From: Euphorbia lathyris
Taxonomy: Eukaryota > Streptophyta > Magnoliopsida > Malpighiales > Euphorbiaceae
Direction of reading: 5' to 3'
Length of the DNA: 64,000 bases
NCBI RefSeq assembly: GCF_963576675.1
Contig: NC_088913.1
Span: forward strand, 22,337,001-22,401,000
Part shown: positions 21,180 through 32,300 of the stretch, piece after piece
Numbering within the stretch: the first letter of the stretch is position 1
Layout of the letters: each line of letters begins with the position of its first letter
The notes under the pieces: generated by a model
The model's input: the letters and a program-made list of their open reading frames with translations, nothing else
What the model was told of the DNA's origin: nothing
Database searches by the model: none
Translations under genes and position numbers: made by a program

Positions 21180-21810
21180 TAATTGGGTGTACCATGGACA
21201 TGCACACATGGAGAAATTAAGTTAGAATCTCAAAGTCACAAGTTTTAAGTCATGAACATTGAGAAATTTTACTATAGGTTAGGTGTGCACCATGTCATGT
21301 CATTTAAGTATTTTATAGTGGTAATATAATAAAATTTCTTAAATATGAGTTTAGCTAGAAATACATGTAAAATAAGTTTTGTTGTAGTTCAAAAATAAAA
21401 TAAACTTTTGTTTAGAGGGTGTTTGGTTCTCCCTTTTCTATCTTTTTGTTTTTCACCCCGAAAGGTGTTTGGTTAGAAATCTTAAACAGTACTCCTTGGT
21501 AATTTAGGAAAGAAAAAGCTAATGTTTGTGTAGGAAGTAAATTTCTGCTGTTTATGAAAAGTACTTTTGACAAATATCAAACAACGACAGTAAATAATAA
21601 ACAACAAGTATCAACGGTTGAACCAAACGGACTCTTAGTGAATACTGAATGTATAAACTGATTAAATATAATTATATTACCCTATTTTATAAAGCAAATT
21701 CATGAATTTTATTAATTTAAATATTTTAGATAATTTATTTTTTTAATCATATATTCTAAATCATCCAGTTTCTTTCCGTAATAGGATGAATTTTTTAAGT
21801 TTCTCGTATT
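21180..21810. other. AT-rich spacer with a possible small inverted-end element
   Basis: At about 21416 and 21642 there are outward-facing 'agag...tttggttc' ends (tttagagggtgtttggttc and gaaccaaacggactctta), as in small hAT- or PIF-like MITEs. The ends are imperfect and no TSD is visible. Nothing else is seen. Confidence 0.3.
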
Positions 21811-22065
21811 TACAGGGAAGGCAACTGCGCTGCTGATTCTTTAAGCTAAATATGACTTATCGACTCATGATGTTACTTGGTTGGTAGTCTTCTGCTCTGA
21901 GTTTCTTTTATTTTGTGTTTGAGGATTTTTTTTCTGGCATTGCCCATTATAGATTTTGTTAGTGTGGCTTCTTTAGCTTTTTTTTTTGTTCTCTTTGCCC
22001 TTTGTAGGTTGTTTATGACTCTTTGAATTTTTTTCCATTAATAAAGTTCTGAGACCCGACCTTTT
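21811..22065 (+). mobile_element. LINE 3' end fragment (RNase H tail)
   Basis: A frame reading YREGNCAADSLS, the usual C-terminal signature of plant LINE RNase H (REGN-AD-LA), is followed by stops and a T-rich 3' UTR ending 'ccattaataaagttc'. It looks like a 5'-truncated L1-type insertion. No TSD or clean poly-A was found. Confidence 0.45.
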
Positions 22066-22369
22066 TAAAGTTTTTGGGGTGCCAACATAGTTAAGATGTT
22101 TCAGGCTTTGATTTCTCCGACTTCCATTTATAGATAGTTTTTGTAATTATTTATCTATCAATTTTTATTTTCAATGGTTTTGTATTTAAAATTTTTAAAA
22201 TTTAAATTTCATACTAATTTTAATAGTGGTTTGGATTGGAGAAATTGTGACCTGAGGTAGTGGATCTTTCACCATACTTTGCCACTTCTGAGTTTACGCT
22301 TTGGCCCTTTGTTGGGGAGGAATACTCTGCTATATTGGACATGTTCTGGACCCGAATAGAGAAGTACAA

Positions 22370-23255
22370 TTTGAGGTTGTTAGTGCACATCGTGAGACAA
22401 AGAGGGATTGAGACGGATACCGACAAAATCAAGGCCATTAGCGAGATGTCGGCCCCCAAAGACGGAGAAGGAGGTCAGGTCTTTCTTAGGATCGCTACAT
22501 TACATGAGCAGATTTATCTCTCAACTCATTACAATTTGTGAACCCATTTTCATGCTGCTAAAAAAAGAGCAACCAATTATATGGAATGACAAATGCCAAA
22601 TGGCATTCGACAGAATCAAGGAATATCACATAAACCCACCAGTTTTGAAGCCAACGAATCTGAGGAAGTCGTTGATTCTTTATTTAGCTATCGATGAAAC
22701 ACTAGTGGGGGCTATGCTAGTACAAGAACAAGATGATAAGATAGAAATGCCATTTATTATTTCAGCAAAAGATTTCTAAACTACGAGCCCCGGTACATGA
22801 TAGTGGAGAAAACGTGTGCAGCGATGGTCTGGCTCACGAAGAAGCTCAGGCATTATTTGCAGTCATACAGAATCCAAGCAGTGGCTGAGGTGGACCCTAT
22901 GAAATATCTATATGCGGTGCCGAAATTAGTAGGAAAGCTCTCGAGGTGGTTGTTTCTATTATCCAAATTTGACATCGAGTATGTCATGAAGAAGGCAATC
23001 AAGGGAAGAGTTGTGGTAGAATTTTTAGCTAACCAATCGATTGAGTCTGATTATGTAGAAGACTTGGAATTTCCAGATGAGCAGTTAAGCATAAAGGAGG
23101 TAAAGTGGTGGACCATGTTCTTCAATAGGGCGGTAAACAAAAGGGGTGTCGGAGTAGGAGTCTCCACCCCTGATGGAGAAATCATTCTGTTTTTGGGTTC
23201 AGAAACAACTTCAGCGCATGAACACAATCAATTTCACATCTTTCAACGGAAGTAA
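22370..23255 (+). pseudogene. Ty3-gypsy pol fragment (RT thumb and RNase H)
   Basis: Remnants in order: QRGIETDTDKIKAISEM, then in the next frame VRSFLGSLHYMSRFIS, IIWNDKCQMAFDRIKEY and LYLAIDETLVGAMLVQEQD. A further frame has EKTCAAMVWLTKKLRHYLQS, LSRWLFLLSKFDIEYV and AIKGRVVVEFLANQ. These are the gypsy RT connection and RNase H regions. Frames change near 22440-22490 and again near 22780, where a TAA also occurs. At the second RNase H block the expected FDGA reads FNRA, losing the first catalytic Asp. Neither LTRs nor integrase accompany it. In the intact family, pol copies element RNA to DNA in virus-like particles. Confidence 0.85.
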
Positions 23256-23762
23256 ATGTAACATAATTATCATCATAAGGGCCAGAAAAGTCTATGCTCA
23301 TAGGCTCCCTCCCGCTTAAAGGACTTTAAAACCAAGATTTCAGCCTTGAATCTCAGTGCGGAAGCGCTTAAGCACAAGAAAGCACGATGAGAAGGAAAAG
23401 AGAACAAACCTAAGCAGCTAACCAAGACTTGTGGGCGACTAGAATCGACTCTGTCTAAGATTGGGACACTTCTTCACTCTCTTAACTAGACTTTCCAAAC
23501 ACGAAAGCAGAGTTTGGCGGACTTATCGTCTATTCCTTGACTTTGGAGGACTAACAGGCGGCGCTAGTGGAGTTATCCTCACGGCCCAAGATGCAAATAA
23601 CAGACGGTGGTTGCAAATTTTTCCTCACTTTCCAAACACGAATTTAATAGGCAACAATGGTGGAGTTATCCTCACTTTCCAAGGTGATGTCTGTCGGACT
23701 TTTCATCACTTCGCAGACTCCAAATTGCTGATGCTGGTGGAGTTGTTGTCCTCTGATGTGAC
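23256..23762. other. Spacer with short repeated phrases
   Basis: The phrases 'ctttccaaacacgaa' (about 23490 and 23628) and 'gtggagttatcctcac' (about 23569 and 23661) each occur twice. An open plus frame covers them (to 23838), but it has no domain and no convincing composition. It may belong to a decayed LTR of the neighbouring gypsy element. Confidence 0.35.
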
Positions 23763-24635
23763 TCTAGCAAGTGTACTAGATACAAGTAATAAAGTGATAA
23801 GTCAAGTATCATATCCACAGGGATTGAGATCAAAATGATATGAGAAAATCGTTGCTGAACAGAGTGTGTGCGTAAAAGTATCTTCTTAGTAGGATTGATT
23901 GGTTGAGTGTGATAGTTTAAAACAACAGTGTGCTAAGTTATGAAAGATATGACAAATAGAAGACAGTTTAAAAGATAGAACAGGCTAGGCACTGCCGAAC
24001 AGGTTGTGTTAAGCCCTATAACATTCCAACGAATTAGTGATGATGCCAATGAAGCCAAAGTATCAGCTTTAATGCCCGCTTAAGTCAACTTTCGTGTGTT
24101 CTTAAGTTCCTGAGATTTACTAGAATCTTTAGCGTCCTAAAGATACGTTCGTTCTCGCATTAAGATCGAAGCTGCATTTCTATTTAAGAAAACCCTCAAC
24201 ACAACCATCTAACAGGTCTGCTTCGAGGTTGCGAGATTAATAGAGATATCAGTGAAGATGCAAGCAGTGTCCTAACATTCATCTATCACATGCATAAATG
24301 CCGAGGCAAAGAAGTTAAACCCTCATCAATCACAACATTGGCAAAATACTACACATTCATTAAAACGATATAAAACTTACATTACTGGCCGGACTGGCCT
24401 TGCCCATTCAAAATGGATTACTCACTCATATCGAGCAGTGAGTAATCAGTTGTTCTTGATACAACGAGAGGCTCCATTGGAGCTCTAATCTAAAGCTTTT
24501 TCTAAAATAACTTGTCTAATCTATGAAAACTAAAACTATCTGAGCTCTCTATCTTTCCTTCGCTACGCCTACTTAAAGGAGAAAGACAGGGACAAAATTG
24601 GTAAAAGTCAAGTACCTTTACAGAAATTAAGTCAA

Positions 24636-24905
24636 CTAATACTTAAACAAAAATAAATTGAAATGATTCGGAATCCTTTTTGACCCTTGAACACTCAAGG
24701 GTCGATACTTCATGTCATCTTGCTTCTTTGAGTAATGCCACCTTAACACTTTTCCACCTGCTGCTCTCCCTCTGCCTCTGCCACCTCTGATCTGTCGCTG
24801 TCCGTCATTGAGTATCCGGCGTTTAACCGCTGGATCAAAATAAGGCTCCACTCCTTCTTGGCGGTAGCGAAACAAGCTGTTTCCATTGAGTTTGGCTTTT
24901 ATCAA
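24636..24905 (-). pseudogene. Short basic ORF fragment of the Athila/Tat remnant
   Basis: An 89-codon minus frame with an Arg/Gly-rich centre (RGGRGRGRAAGGK). It sits between the two Athila/Tat-type 3' signals. No domain is recognised and it may be non-coding. Confidence 0.3.
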
Positions 24906-26600
24906 TGCTCACCTATAAAAAGACATTAATCAGTCCTTTATCTTGCAATATAATGTAAAAAACGCCCAAATTCTCATATAAATATTATGTTAAACTAAGT
25001 CAATTTCATGCCTAACAAATACCCCCAAATTGAACCTTTGCTTGTCCTCAAGCAACAAATTGTAAGAAAGAGTACTGTAACAGAAAAGAGTTAGGAATGA
25101 ACAATTTTTTTAGAGAAAGAGAAAAGGAAAACAGAGATTGTTTTGCCCAAAGAGGAAATCAACAGATGCGTGCTATGATTTTTTTTCAAAGAGTTTAGAG
25201 CTTGTTTTAAACAGTGCTTCCTTTTACTCGAGAACTTCCTTAAAGCTTACAATTTAGACTTCTACTTTCACAAGAAGCTACCACTTGCCAAACATGCCTC
25301 GCTAAGGAATGGAATATTTCACTCACTCTCGCATGGCATTTATTTACCATAGGAAAAAGAATTCGATTTCACTCCTCAGCTCAGACACCACACCCTTAGG
25401 GTGTGAGTTTGCCTATTGGTCCTGAATCCAAGGGTCAAAATTCTTTCAAGCATAGTCCAAAGGACTTGACAAAGGTTGTAATGATAGGCTCGGTTTCAGG
25501 TTTGATAGTGGAAAGCTTTTTCAGTGTATGAATTCTGTCTTCATGCAATTTATTTAACCGATACAGCTTTCAACAATCAAAGTGATTTATCCATTTCTAC
25601 ATTCAAACAGCCTATTTTCTTAAGACACCCTATCCTTTCTAATCTTATCAATCATTAAAGACCCTTCCATCCAAACATAAACTTCCCAAGTTCCTTTCTA
25701 TCTTATCTTTATTATCTGCACAACTGCCTTTGCTGTGTAATTTTAAAAGCACATAATTTCAATTTAAACAGTTGGTTTTGAAGCACAAGACAGAACTCAG
25801 GGTATTTGGGAATATCAGTGAAAAGACGAGGGTATTTTGCATGGTATTCAGAAAGAACAGGTTATGGCTCAAGTTGGGTGTCCTAAAATGTGAGTGCAAA
25901 GCACAGGTGGCTTTTTATGTAGTGGAAAGGGGAACTAATGCCTTTATCTTCCTATGCTTGTCAAAAAGAATCTCCATTTCAACAAGGCAAACCAAGGCAA
26001 ATTCTCCCTAAAGATAGTGAGCGTTGGCCCTCTCAGAAAAGAATCAATGCATACTATAGATGCACTTTCAGGCTCGAGTTCTCACTATTTTTGGGGAAAG
26101 TGCAGCAAGACAAGGGTTACATAATTGTGAAAGAAGATTTAAAAATTTGCAAAAATTTTGGAACTTCCCGATTTGGGGAGATAAAATTCAAACAAACAAG
26201 TAAAACTCAATAATTACATCAAAACACGCACAGTCTGTTTAGTGATTCCCCTTGAACATAAAACTATCGAATAGATAGTGATTTAAACAAGGAGATGAGA
26301 ATGAAGAAACGAAAATCACATAAATCACAAAAGGACATATGCATCAAAGATTCTCAAGGGATATTTGTTCTACATCAAATCACTAGTTAAACAACAGAAT
26401 TTAGCATTTATCATATTATGCCTGCATTTATTGTGATACATAACCCCCACCCCCAAATTAAAACAGAACATTGTCCTCAATGTTATAATGATGGCAGCAG
26501 ATTGTAAATAAATTAAAGCATACATCACAGGCATAGCACAGTGGATAGAATAAGGGTGTTAGAGGTTACCAAATGCTAGGACAGCGACCATGTTGACAGA

Positions 26601-27845
26601 TCAGGCGGGCTGGGAGAGAGAGGAGTTAACCTCTCTATCCGCAGCGGCATGAATGCCCTCCCCTTTCGAGGAAGTTTCAGCATTAGCATTAGCAGTAGCA
26701 GGTGTTTCAGGCATTTTTCTTACCGGACTTTTTACAGAAAAACCGGATGGACTCTCCTTACCATGCTCCTCAATACAGATGGTTTTTAGCATGTCGATCG
26801 ATACCTCATGGGACTCATAGTTTTGCTCGAGTGCAAACATCATCTCACGGTTGGCTTGATTTTGAGCACACAGGGCATTTAATCTGTCAAGGATGTCCTC
26901 GCTCGAGAGCTTTGCACATATATTATAGAAGTTCAGATCCTTGGGCAGTTCGACCTGTTCAGAATCTGATGAGACCGACACAGTTGGCTCATTCTTTCTC
27001 TTCCGGCTCTCAACTTTCCTTGATGTCACAAAGTCCGACATCCAAACCCACTTCCCGTTCACCATTTTACCGAACAACATCTTTTGCAGGCTCTTTAGGT
27101 CGATCTCGTCTGGGTGGTTCATAATAGTGAGCCGAGAGTGGTCCTCAGGCTTAAAGACTCCGATAGATTCAACAATTCTCGCGACAATGCTCCCGCAACA
27201 GATAAGCGGTGAGTTCTTCTTACAAAAGCACTGATGTACTCCCCAAACCAGTAACCTAGGTTCATTCTTGGTCCAACTGCCATACTCCACAACGCTGTCA
27301 GATCTGCATATGGCATGGTGGCTTGATTTTCTCGTGCGAAGATCGTGCCGGAAACCAACTTGTGTAAGTAGCGAACATCATAGTCGTCAATATTGGATGC
27401 CTTGGAGACACTCCCGTCATAATGCTGCTGACCTGTAAGAGAATTCCATAAGGAAGTAGGGTCAAAAACATCAGGGGTCTTGGTGAACGCCTCCTTGTAG
27501 CTCTCGGACTCTAGGTCATCATCATCCGCAGCACCTAACATTTGATTGAACAGGTTCAGCGAAGGTCTCTGAGTGTGACCCATAAGCTGGAAACTGAACT
27601 TCCCTTCTTCTTCAGGATCGGTGATCTCAGTGTCGTTCTTGAAAGTAGCCAGGAATTTGAGCGTCAATTCTTTGTACGCAGGTTCTTTCATCTCAAAGAA
27701 GCAGCCGAAATGGCCTGCCTCCATGAGCGTGCGCACGCGATCGTCAAGCTTTAGCCGCCTCAAGGTGTCCCAACAAACTGTGCGGATGGGTCCGAACTCA
27801 AGTTTAGCCAGATCTTCGTAGTACTTTTGCACCTCAGGATCTTTG
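26601..27845 (-). pseudogene. Athila-type ORF (function unknown), truncated and frameshifted
   Basis: The minus-strand frame from 27845 reads LAKLEFGPIRTVCWDTLRRL, LMEAGHFGCFFEM and LTLKFLATF, then VRYLHKLVSGTIFARENQ and ALWSMAVG. The pattern matches the 'ATHILA ORF-1' type protein of plant gypsy elements, whose role is not known. Near 27215-27235 the frame shifts by one base. The continuation in the second frame (SPLICCGSIVARIVESIGVF, DEIDLKSLQKMLFGKM, a nuclear-type KRKNEP patch, and a coiled segment with LNALCAQNQANREMMFALEQ) runs to the stop at 26601. Its N-terminus is missing because copia-1 inserted at 27846. The first 15 or so codons of the longest frame (to the apparent ATG at 27892) come from the LTR of copia-1. 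Confidence 0.72.
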
Positions 27846-28506
27846 TGTTGAAACACCTTTCCACAAGATTTTGATTTGACAAAATCATCCATGATTAAGA
27901 GACAATTAAATTTAAGTGCTTTGATTTAATCGTACTAATTTGTTTGTTCAATGTTGAGTATAAACTTAAATACAAAAAGAAATAAAGAATAAGACAGGAC
28001 GAAGTCAGCATGAGATCAAAGAATAAGGTGAGTAGAATCAAACTCAGTATCAAAGAATAGAAGTCTGAAGTTTAACAAAGTTAAAGTGGAATGGAACTCA
28101 GCATTAAAAGCCCTCTCAAAAGATGTCTTGCAAAACAGAACTCAGCATAGAAGTTGACAACAAACGAAGACAACGAATAAAGTAGAAACTAAGTAAATCT
28201 TCAGGACAGCATGAGAGATCCGTTCACTAGAAGACAAGTTTTACAAACCTTCTGCACCAATAATTGAATCCTCGGAATTACGCAAAAGACACATTTCAAG
28301 ATGCATGGGTCAACAGATTATTGCTAAAAGACAACTGCCACAAAAAGACAATGTCTGCAGGAAGAAGACAAGTCTGACGTCTGAAGAAAATCAGAGGATA
28401 GGATTGGCCTGCAAAACCTGAAGCTGACCAGAAACTGTCTCCTAAAAGAGCCGTTTTGGACTTAACGGCTAAATCAATTCAAATGATCCTCCTCCAGGTT
28501 TTCATC

Positions 28507-28515
28507 TATATAAAG
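28507..28515 (+). promoter_or_regulatory. TATA box of copia-1 5' LTR
   Basis: TATATAAAG lies within 'catctatataaagacaatc', 662 bp into the LTR. This is the expected place for the U3 core promoter, with R starting roughly 30 bases on. The 3' LTR keeps it at 55690-55698. Confidence 0.6.
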
Positions 28516-28974
28516 ACAATCAAACTCCTTGGATCATTGCCGAAGTACAAAAAAGGAAAAATACAAGAGAGAAAAATACAAGTTCAAAGCATTCAAAAAC
28601 AAGAAAGAGATCTTACACCTATTTTCTATTCTTGTGTAAATGCTAGATTGATTGTTTGTAATCATCTAAAGTGTTCTTCATTTGAAAAAGAACAACTTGT
28701 ATCAATCGTGATATTGAGAGTGTTGTGCTGAGTGTTTGGTTGTAAACATTCAGTGGTAGAGAAATCTAAGTACTGGGTTGTGGTACTTAGTAGGAGTTGA
28801 GTAGAAGAATAGAGGACGGTACTCTTGCATATTCAACTGCCTTGTAAACGGTTTGTGCTCTACCTTTAAAGAGCTCAGTATTGGATTCCAAAAGCCTGGA
28901 GGACTCTGGGGACTGGACGTAGGCAGAGAGGCCGAACCAGGATAAGTCGTACTGAGTAATTTCTAACTCTCTCA

Positions 28975-29025
<51 letters not shown>
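28975..29025. repeat. (AT)n(GT)n microsatellite in copia-1 5' LTR
   Basis: About seven AT units followed by about eighteen GT units. At the same place in the 3' LTR (56103-56162) the array is nearly pure AT, showing turnover between two copies that were identical at insertion. Confidence 0.95.
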
Positions 29026-29026
<1 letters not shown>

Positions 29027-29319
29027 ATGTGTTGTCTATTGAATTTACTCAGCATATAAATCATTTAAACTGACACTGAGTGAATCAGAGTGCTGAGTTG
29101 GAAGCTGACCACAGAAAGTGTCAATTCCCAACTCACGAGTAAAACAGCCTTAGTCAACATCTGACCAAAGCTGTCTTACATTAAGATCGGCCGTGCTGAC
29201 CAAAAGCTGAGTTAACAAACTCATCAAAATTATCAAGTCAGTATAATTAAATTAGCGAAAAAATTATATTAGTTCCTAACCCCCCCCCCCCTTGGAACTA
29301 ATCACACGGGTCCAACAAG

Positions 29320-29331
29320 TGGTATCAGAGC
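29320..29331 (+). promoter_or_regulatory. Copia-1 primer-binding site (initiator Met tRNA)
   Basis: TGGTATCAGAGC starts two bases after the 5' LTR. It is the standard plant copia minus-strand primer site, complementary to the initiator methionine tRNA. Confidence 0.93.
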
Positions 29332-29378
29332 TTAAGCTCACTACTCAAAGATATAACTATCTTGAGCGGATCCCCTAA

Positions 29379-32300
29379 ATGGCTCAGAACAGCACTCGTT
29401 TCCTTCTAGGGAACCAAACAACACAGATACTCCCTGAGGGATTATCTATTAGTCGGCCTCCCCTATTCTTTGGATCCAACTATACATTCTGGAAGAATAG
29501 GATGAAGAACTTTATCCAAGCCACAAACATGAGTGCATGGCTTGCAATTGTTCAAGGCCCATTTGTGCCATATAAAACTGTTGACAATGAGAAAGTTGTT
29601 AAGAGTGAAACTGAGTGGTCAGAAGATGACCTTAGAAAACTTCAAAACAATGCTTCGGCTATCAATATGCTTCACTGTGCTCTAGATGCTGCAAAATACA
29701 ATAAAATATCAGGTTGCGAGTCAGCACAGGAGATATTGAAAAAGCTCGAGGTGACCTATGAAGGCACAAGCAAGGTCAAAGAGTCAAAAGTGAACCAACA
29801 TATGAGATTGTACGAGCTGTTCGAAATGAACGACAACGAGGACATCTCTGGAATGAATGCTAGGTTCACTAATATTATAAATGAGCTGAAAAGACTCGGC
29901 AAGAACTTCACTAAAGAAGAGCAAGTAAAGAAAATCTTGAGAAGCTTACCCAAGAGCTGGCAAGCTAAAAAAACTGCTGTAGAAGAAGCTCAGGACCTGA
30001 CCACATACAAGTATAACGAGCTGATCGGATCTCTGCTGACTCATGAGATCTCAATGCAAAACTTTGAAGCTAAAGAGAAAGAAAAGTCAGAAGACAAGAA
30101 ACAAAAATCACTTGTCATGAAAGCTGACTCGACTGAAGCTGACTCATCAGACGATGAGGAGATAGCCATGTTTACATGAAAAATGAAGAAGCTGTTTAGA
30201 AAGAATGAAAAGAACAGCAGAAGGCAATTCAGAAAAAATGACAAATACAAAGCTGAGTCCAGTGACAAATACAAGAAGGACAGCTCCAAGTCTGTCACGT
30301 GTTTTGAGTGCCACCAAACTGGGCACATCAAGTCAAGTTGCCCAAACCTCAAAAGAGATAAGAAGGGAAACAAGAAAGCAATGGTGGCAACATGGAGTGA
30401 CAGTGATGAGTCAACATCATCCGAAGCTGATGCAAATGAAACGGCAAACATATGCTTCATGGCCGATGATGCTGATCACTCTCAATCTGAGCAAGCTGAC
30501 TTCTCTGATGAAACTGACCAGGAGGTACACAACAATGAGGTAACACCCTTACTCTTGTTTAGAAATGAGATGGTAAATGCCCTGAGTGATTTATATAAGC
30601 TGACTAAAAAATGTAACAAGAAAATAAAATCACTCAGCAGGCGATGTGACGAGATTGAAGAGGTCAAGCTGAGTGACCTCCGATATCTCCTCCAAGACAA
30701 CTCAGATTTACATAGTAATATGGAAATAATGCATAAGTTTGTCACGGAGGTCCAATCTGAGTCAAAGAAACTAAGAAAGGACATTACAACCTTACAGAGT
30801 CAAGTAAAAGGCTCAAATAGAAATAAACCCCATGCTGAGTACGCAAGTACTAGTTAGCATAAACAGTTCACTCAGTGTGATCATTGCGGGAAAAGGGGAC
30901 ACACGAAAGATGTGTGTTGGTTCAACAAGCGGATTGTCCAATGTGACTTCTGCGGAAGAAAAGGACATACCACTAAGGTATGTTGGCATGCTCAACATAA
31001 CAATGCTGACCATACTCAGCATCACCCTCAAAGGGTAATTTATTGTGACTTCTGTGGTAAAAATGGCCACACTATAAAAGTATGCCGTCACAAACTAAAA
31101 TATGACTTTGCACCTGTTTATACTAACAAGAAAGGACCCAAAAAGAATTGGGTACCTAAAGATGAATAGTTTAAAATGCAGGTCAGCTTGACATGCGTGG
31201 AGAAGTCAAAACTTTGGTACATAGACAGTGCATGCTCAAGGCACATGACAGGTGATGAAACACAATTCATCACACTAGAGCTTAAACAAGGTGGTAGTGT
31301 AAGCTTTGGGGATAATAAGAAGGGTAAGATAGTCGGCTCAGGTACTATCGGAGGTAACCCAACTATTGAGTCAGTCTCCTTAGTTAAAGGTCTCAAATAC
31401 AATCTGCTGAGTGTAGCTCAACTTTGCACAAGCGGCAGAAAGGTTGTATTTGATGAAACTAAGTGTCAAATACTCGAGGGAAATACAAATGAATTGATTT
31501 TAGTTGCCCCTCGTGTAGACAATGTATACATGCTGAATTTGAAAAAACAGTTTTCTAAAAACATATGCTTAGTGTCTAAAGAGGATAACTCCTGGCTATG
31601 GCATAGAAGACTTGGTCATGTAAGCATGGACCTTCTTGCCAAACTAGCTAGAAAGCAACTAGTTGAGGGATTGCCCAAACTTAAATTTGAAAAAGATCAA
31701 TTGTGTAAAGCTTGTCAGCAAGGCAAACAAACTAAGAAGTCATTTCAAAGTAAAAACATCGTCTCAACCAAGAGACCATTGGAATTACTACACTTGGATC
31801 TTTTCGGACCTATCCAGCCACTCAGCTTGGGTGGTAAGAAATTTTCCTTAGTCATTGTAGATGATTTCTCTCGGTACACTTGGATCATCTTGCTGAGTAG
31901 CAAGGATGAAACATTTGAGATGTTTACCATATTGATTAAAAGGCTAGAAAATGACAAAGACCTAAGAGTAGCTCATATTAGAAGTGACAATGGTGGAGAA
32001 TTCAAAAACCAACAGTTTGATGAATTCTGTGAAACCAGTGGTATTGACCACAATTTCTCTGCTCCTAAAACACCTCAACAAAATGGGGTTGTTGAAAGGA
32101 AGAACAGAACAATTGTCGAAATTGCTAGAACCATGCTGAGTGAAAATAGGCTTCCAAAGTATTTCTGGGGTGAAGCTGTCCACACAGCATGCTATATTCT
32201 CAATAGGGCCTTAGTTAGACCTATTCTTAAGAAAACCCCATATGAACTTTGGAAAGGATGAAAGCCCAACATTGGCTACTTTCGTGCCTTTGGGTGTAAG

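Larger units (their letters stand above)
23763..27845 (-). mobile_element. Athila/Tat-like Ty3-gypsy remnant, minus strand
   Basis: Read on the minus strand, this region holds an Athila-type ORF, then a block reading 'acattgaggacaatgt' followed by 'tttgggggtgggggtt' (about 26440-26490). Next is 'ttgaggacaagcaaagg' followed by 'aatttgggggtatttg' (about 25020-25065), and finally 'ccctgtggatatgatac..cttatcac..gtacacttgc' (about 23763-23830). These phrases are hallmarks I associate with the 3' untranslated parts of Athila/Tat-type elements. Exact LTR borders could not be set. The 5' side is cut off by the copia-1 insertion at 27846, so the rest should lie beyond the transposon nest, outside this window. 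Confidence 0.65.
27846..29317 (+). repeat. Copia-1 5' LTR (1472 bp)
   Basis: Starts TGTTGAAACACC and ends GGTCCAACA, directly before the tRNA primer site. It matches the three 3' LTR pieces with roughly 1.5-2% mismatches by hand count (about 23 differences over ~1.3 kb). It holds a TATA box, a TA/TG microsatellite (28975-29025) and a 12-base C run (29280-29291). Relative to it, the 3' LTR lacks about 55 bp (near 28798-28852). Confidence 0.93.

Noticed and set aside
27846..27892. Native start of the Athila ORF at 27892
   Set aside because: These bases belong to the copia-1 5' LTR, since the same bases begin the 3' LTR at 38189. They are not the original N-terminus.
28456..28731. 91-codon ORF seen twice (also 55639-55914)
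   Set aside because: Both copies are the same LTR region of copia-1. The repetition comes from the LTR pair and not from coding constraint.
29320..29331. tRNA gene
   Set aside because: Only the 12-base primer-binding match to a tRNA 3' end is present; no cloverleaf can be formed.
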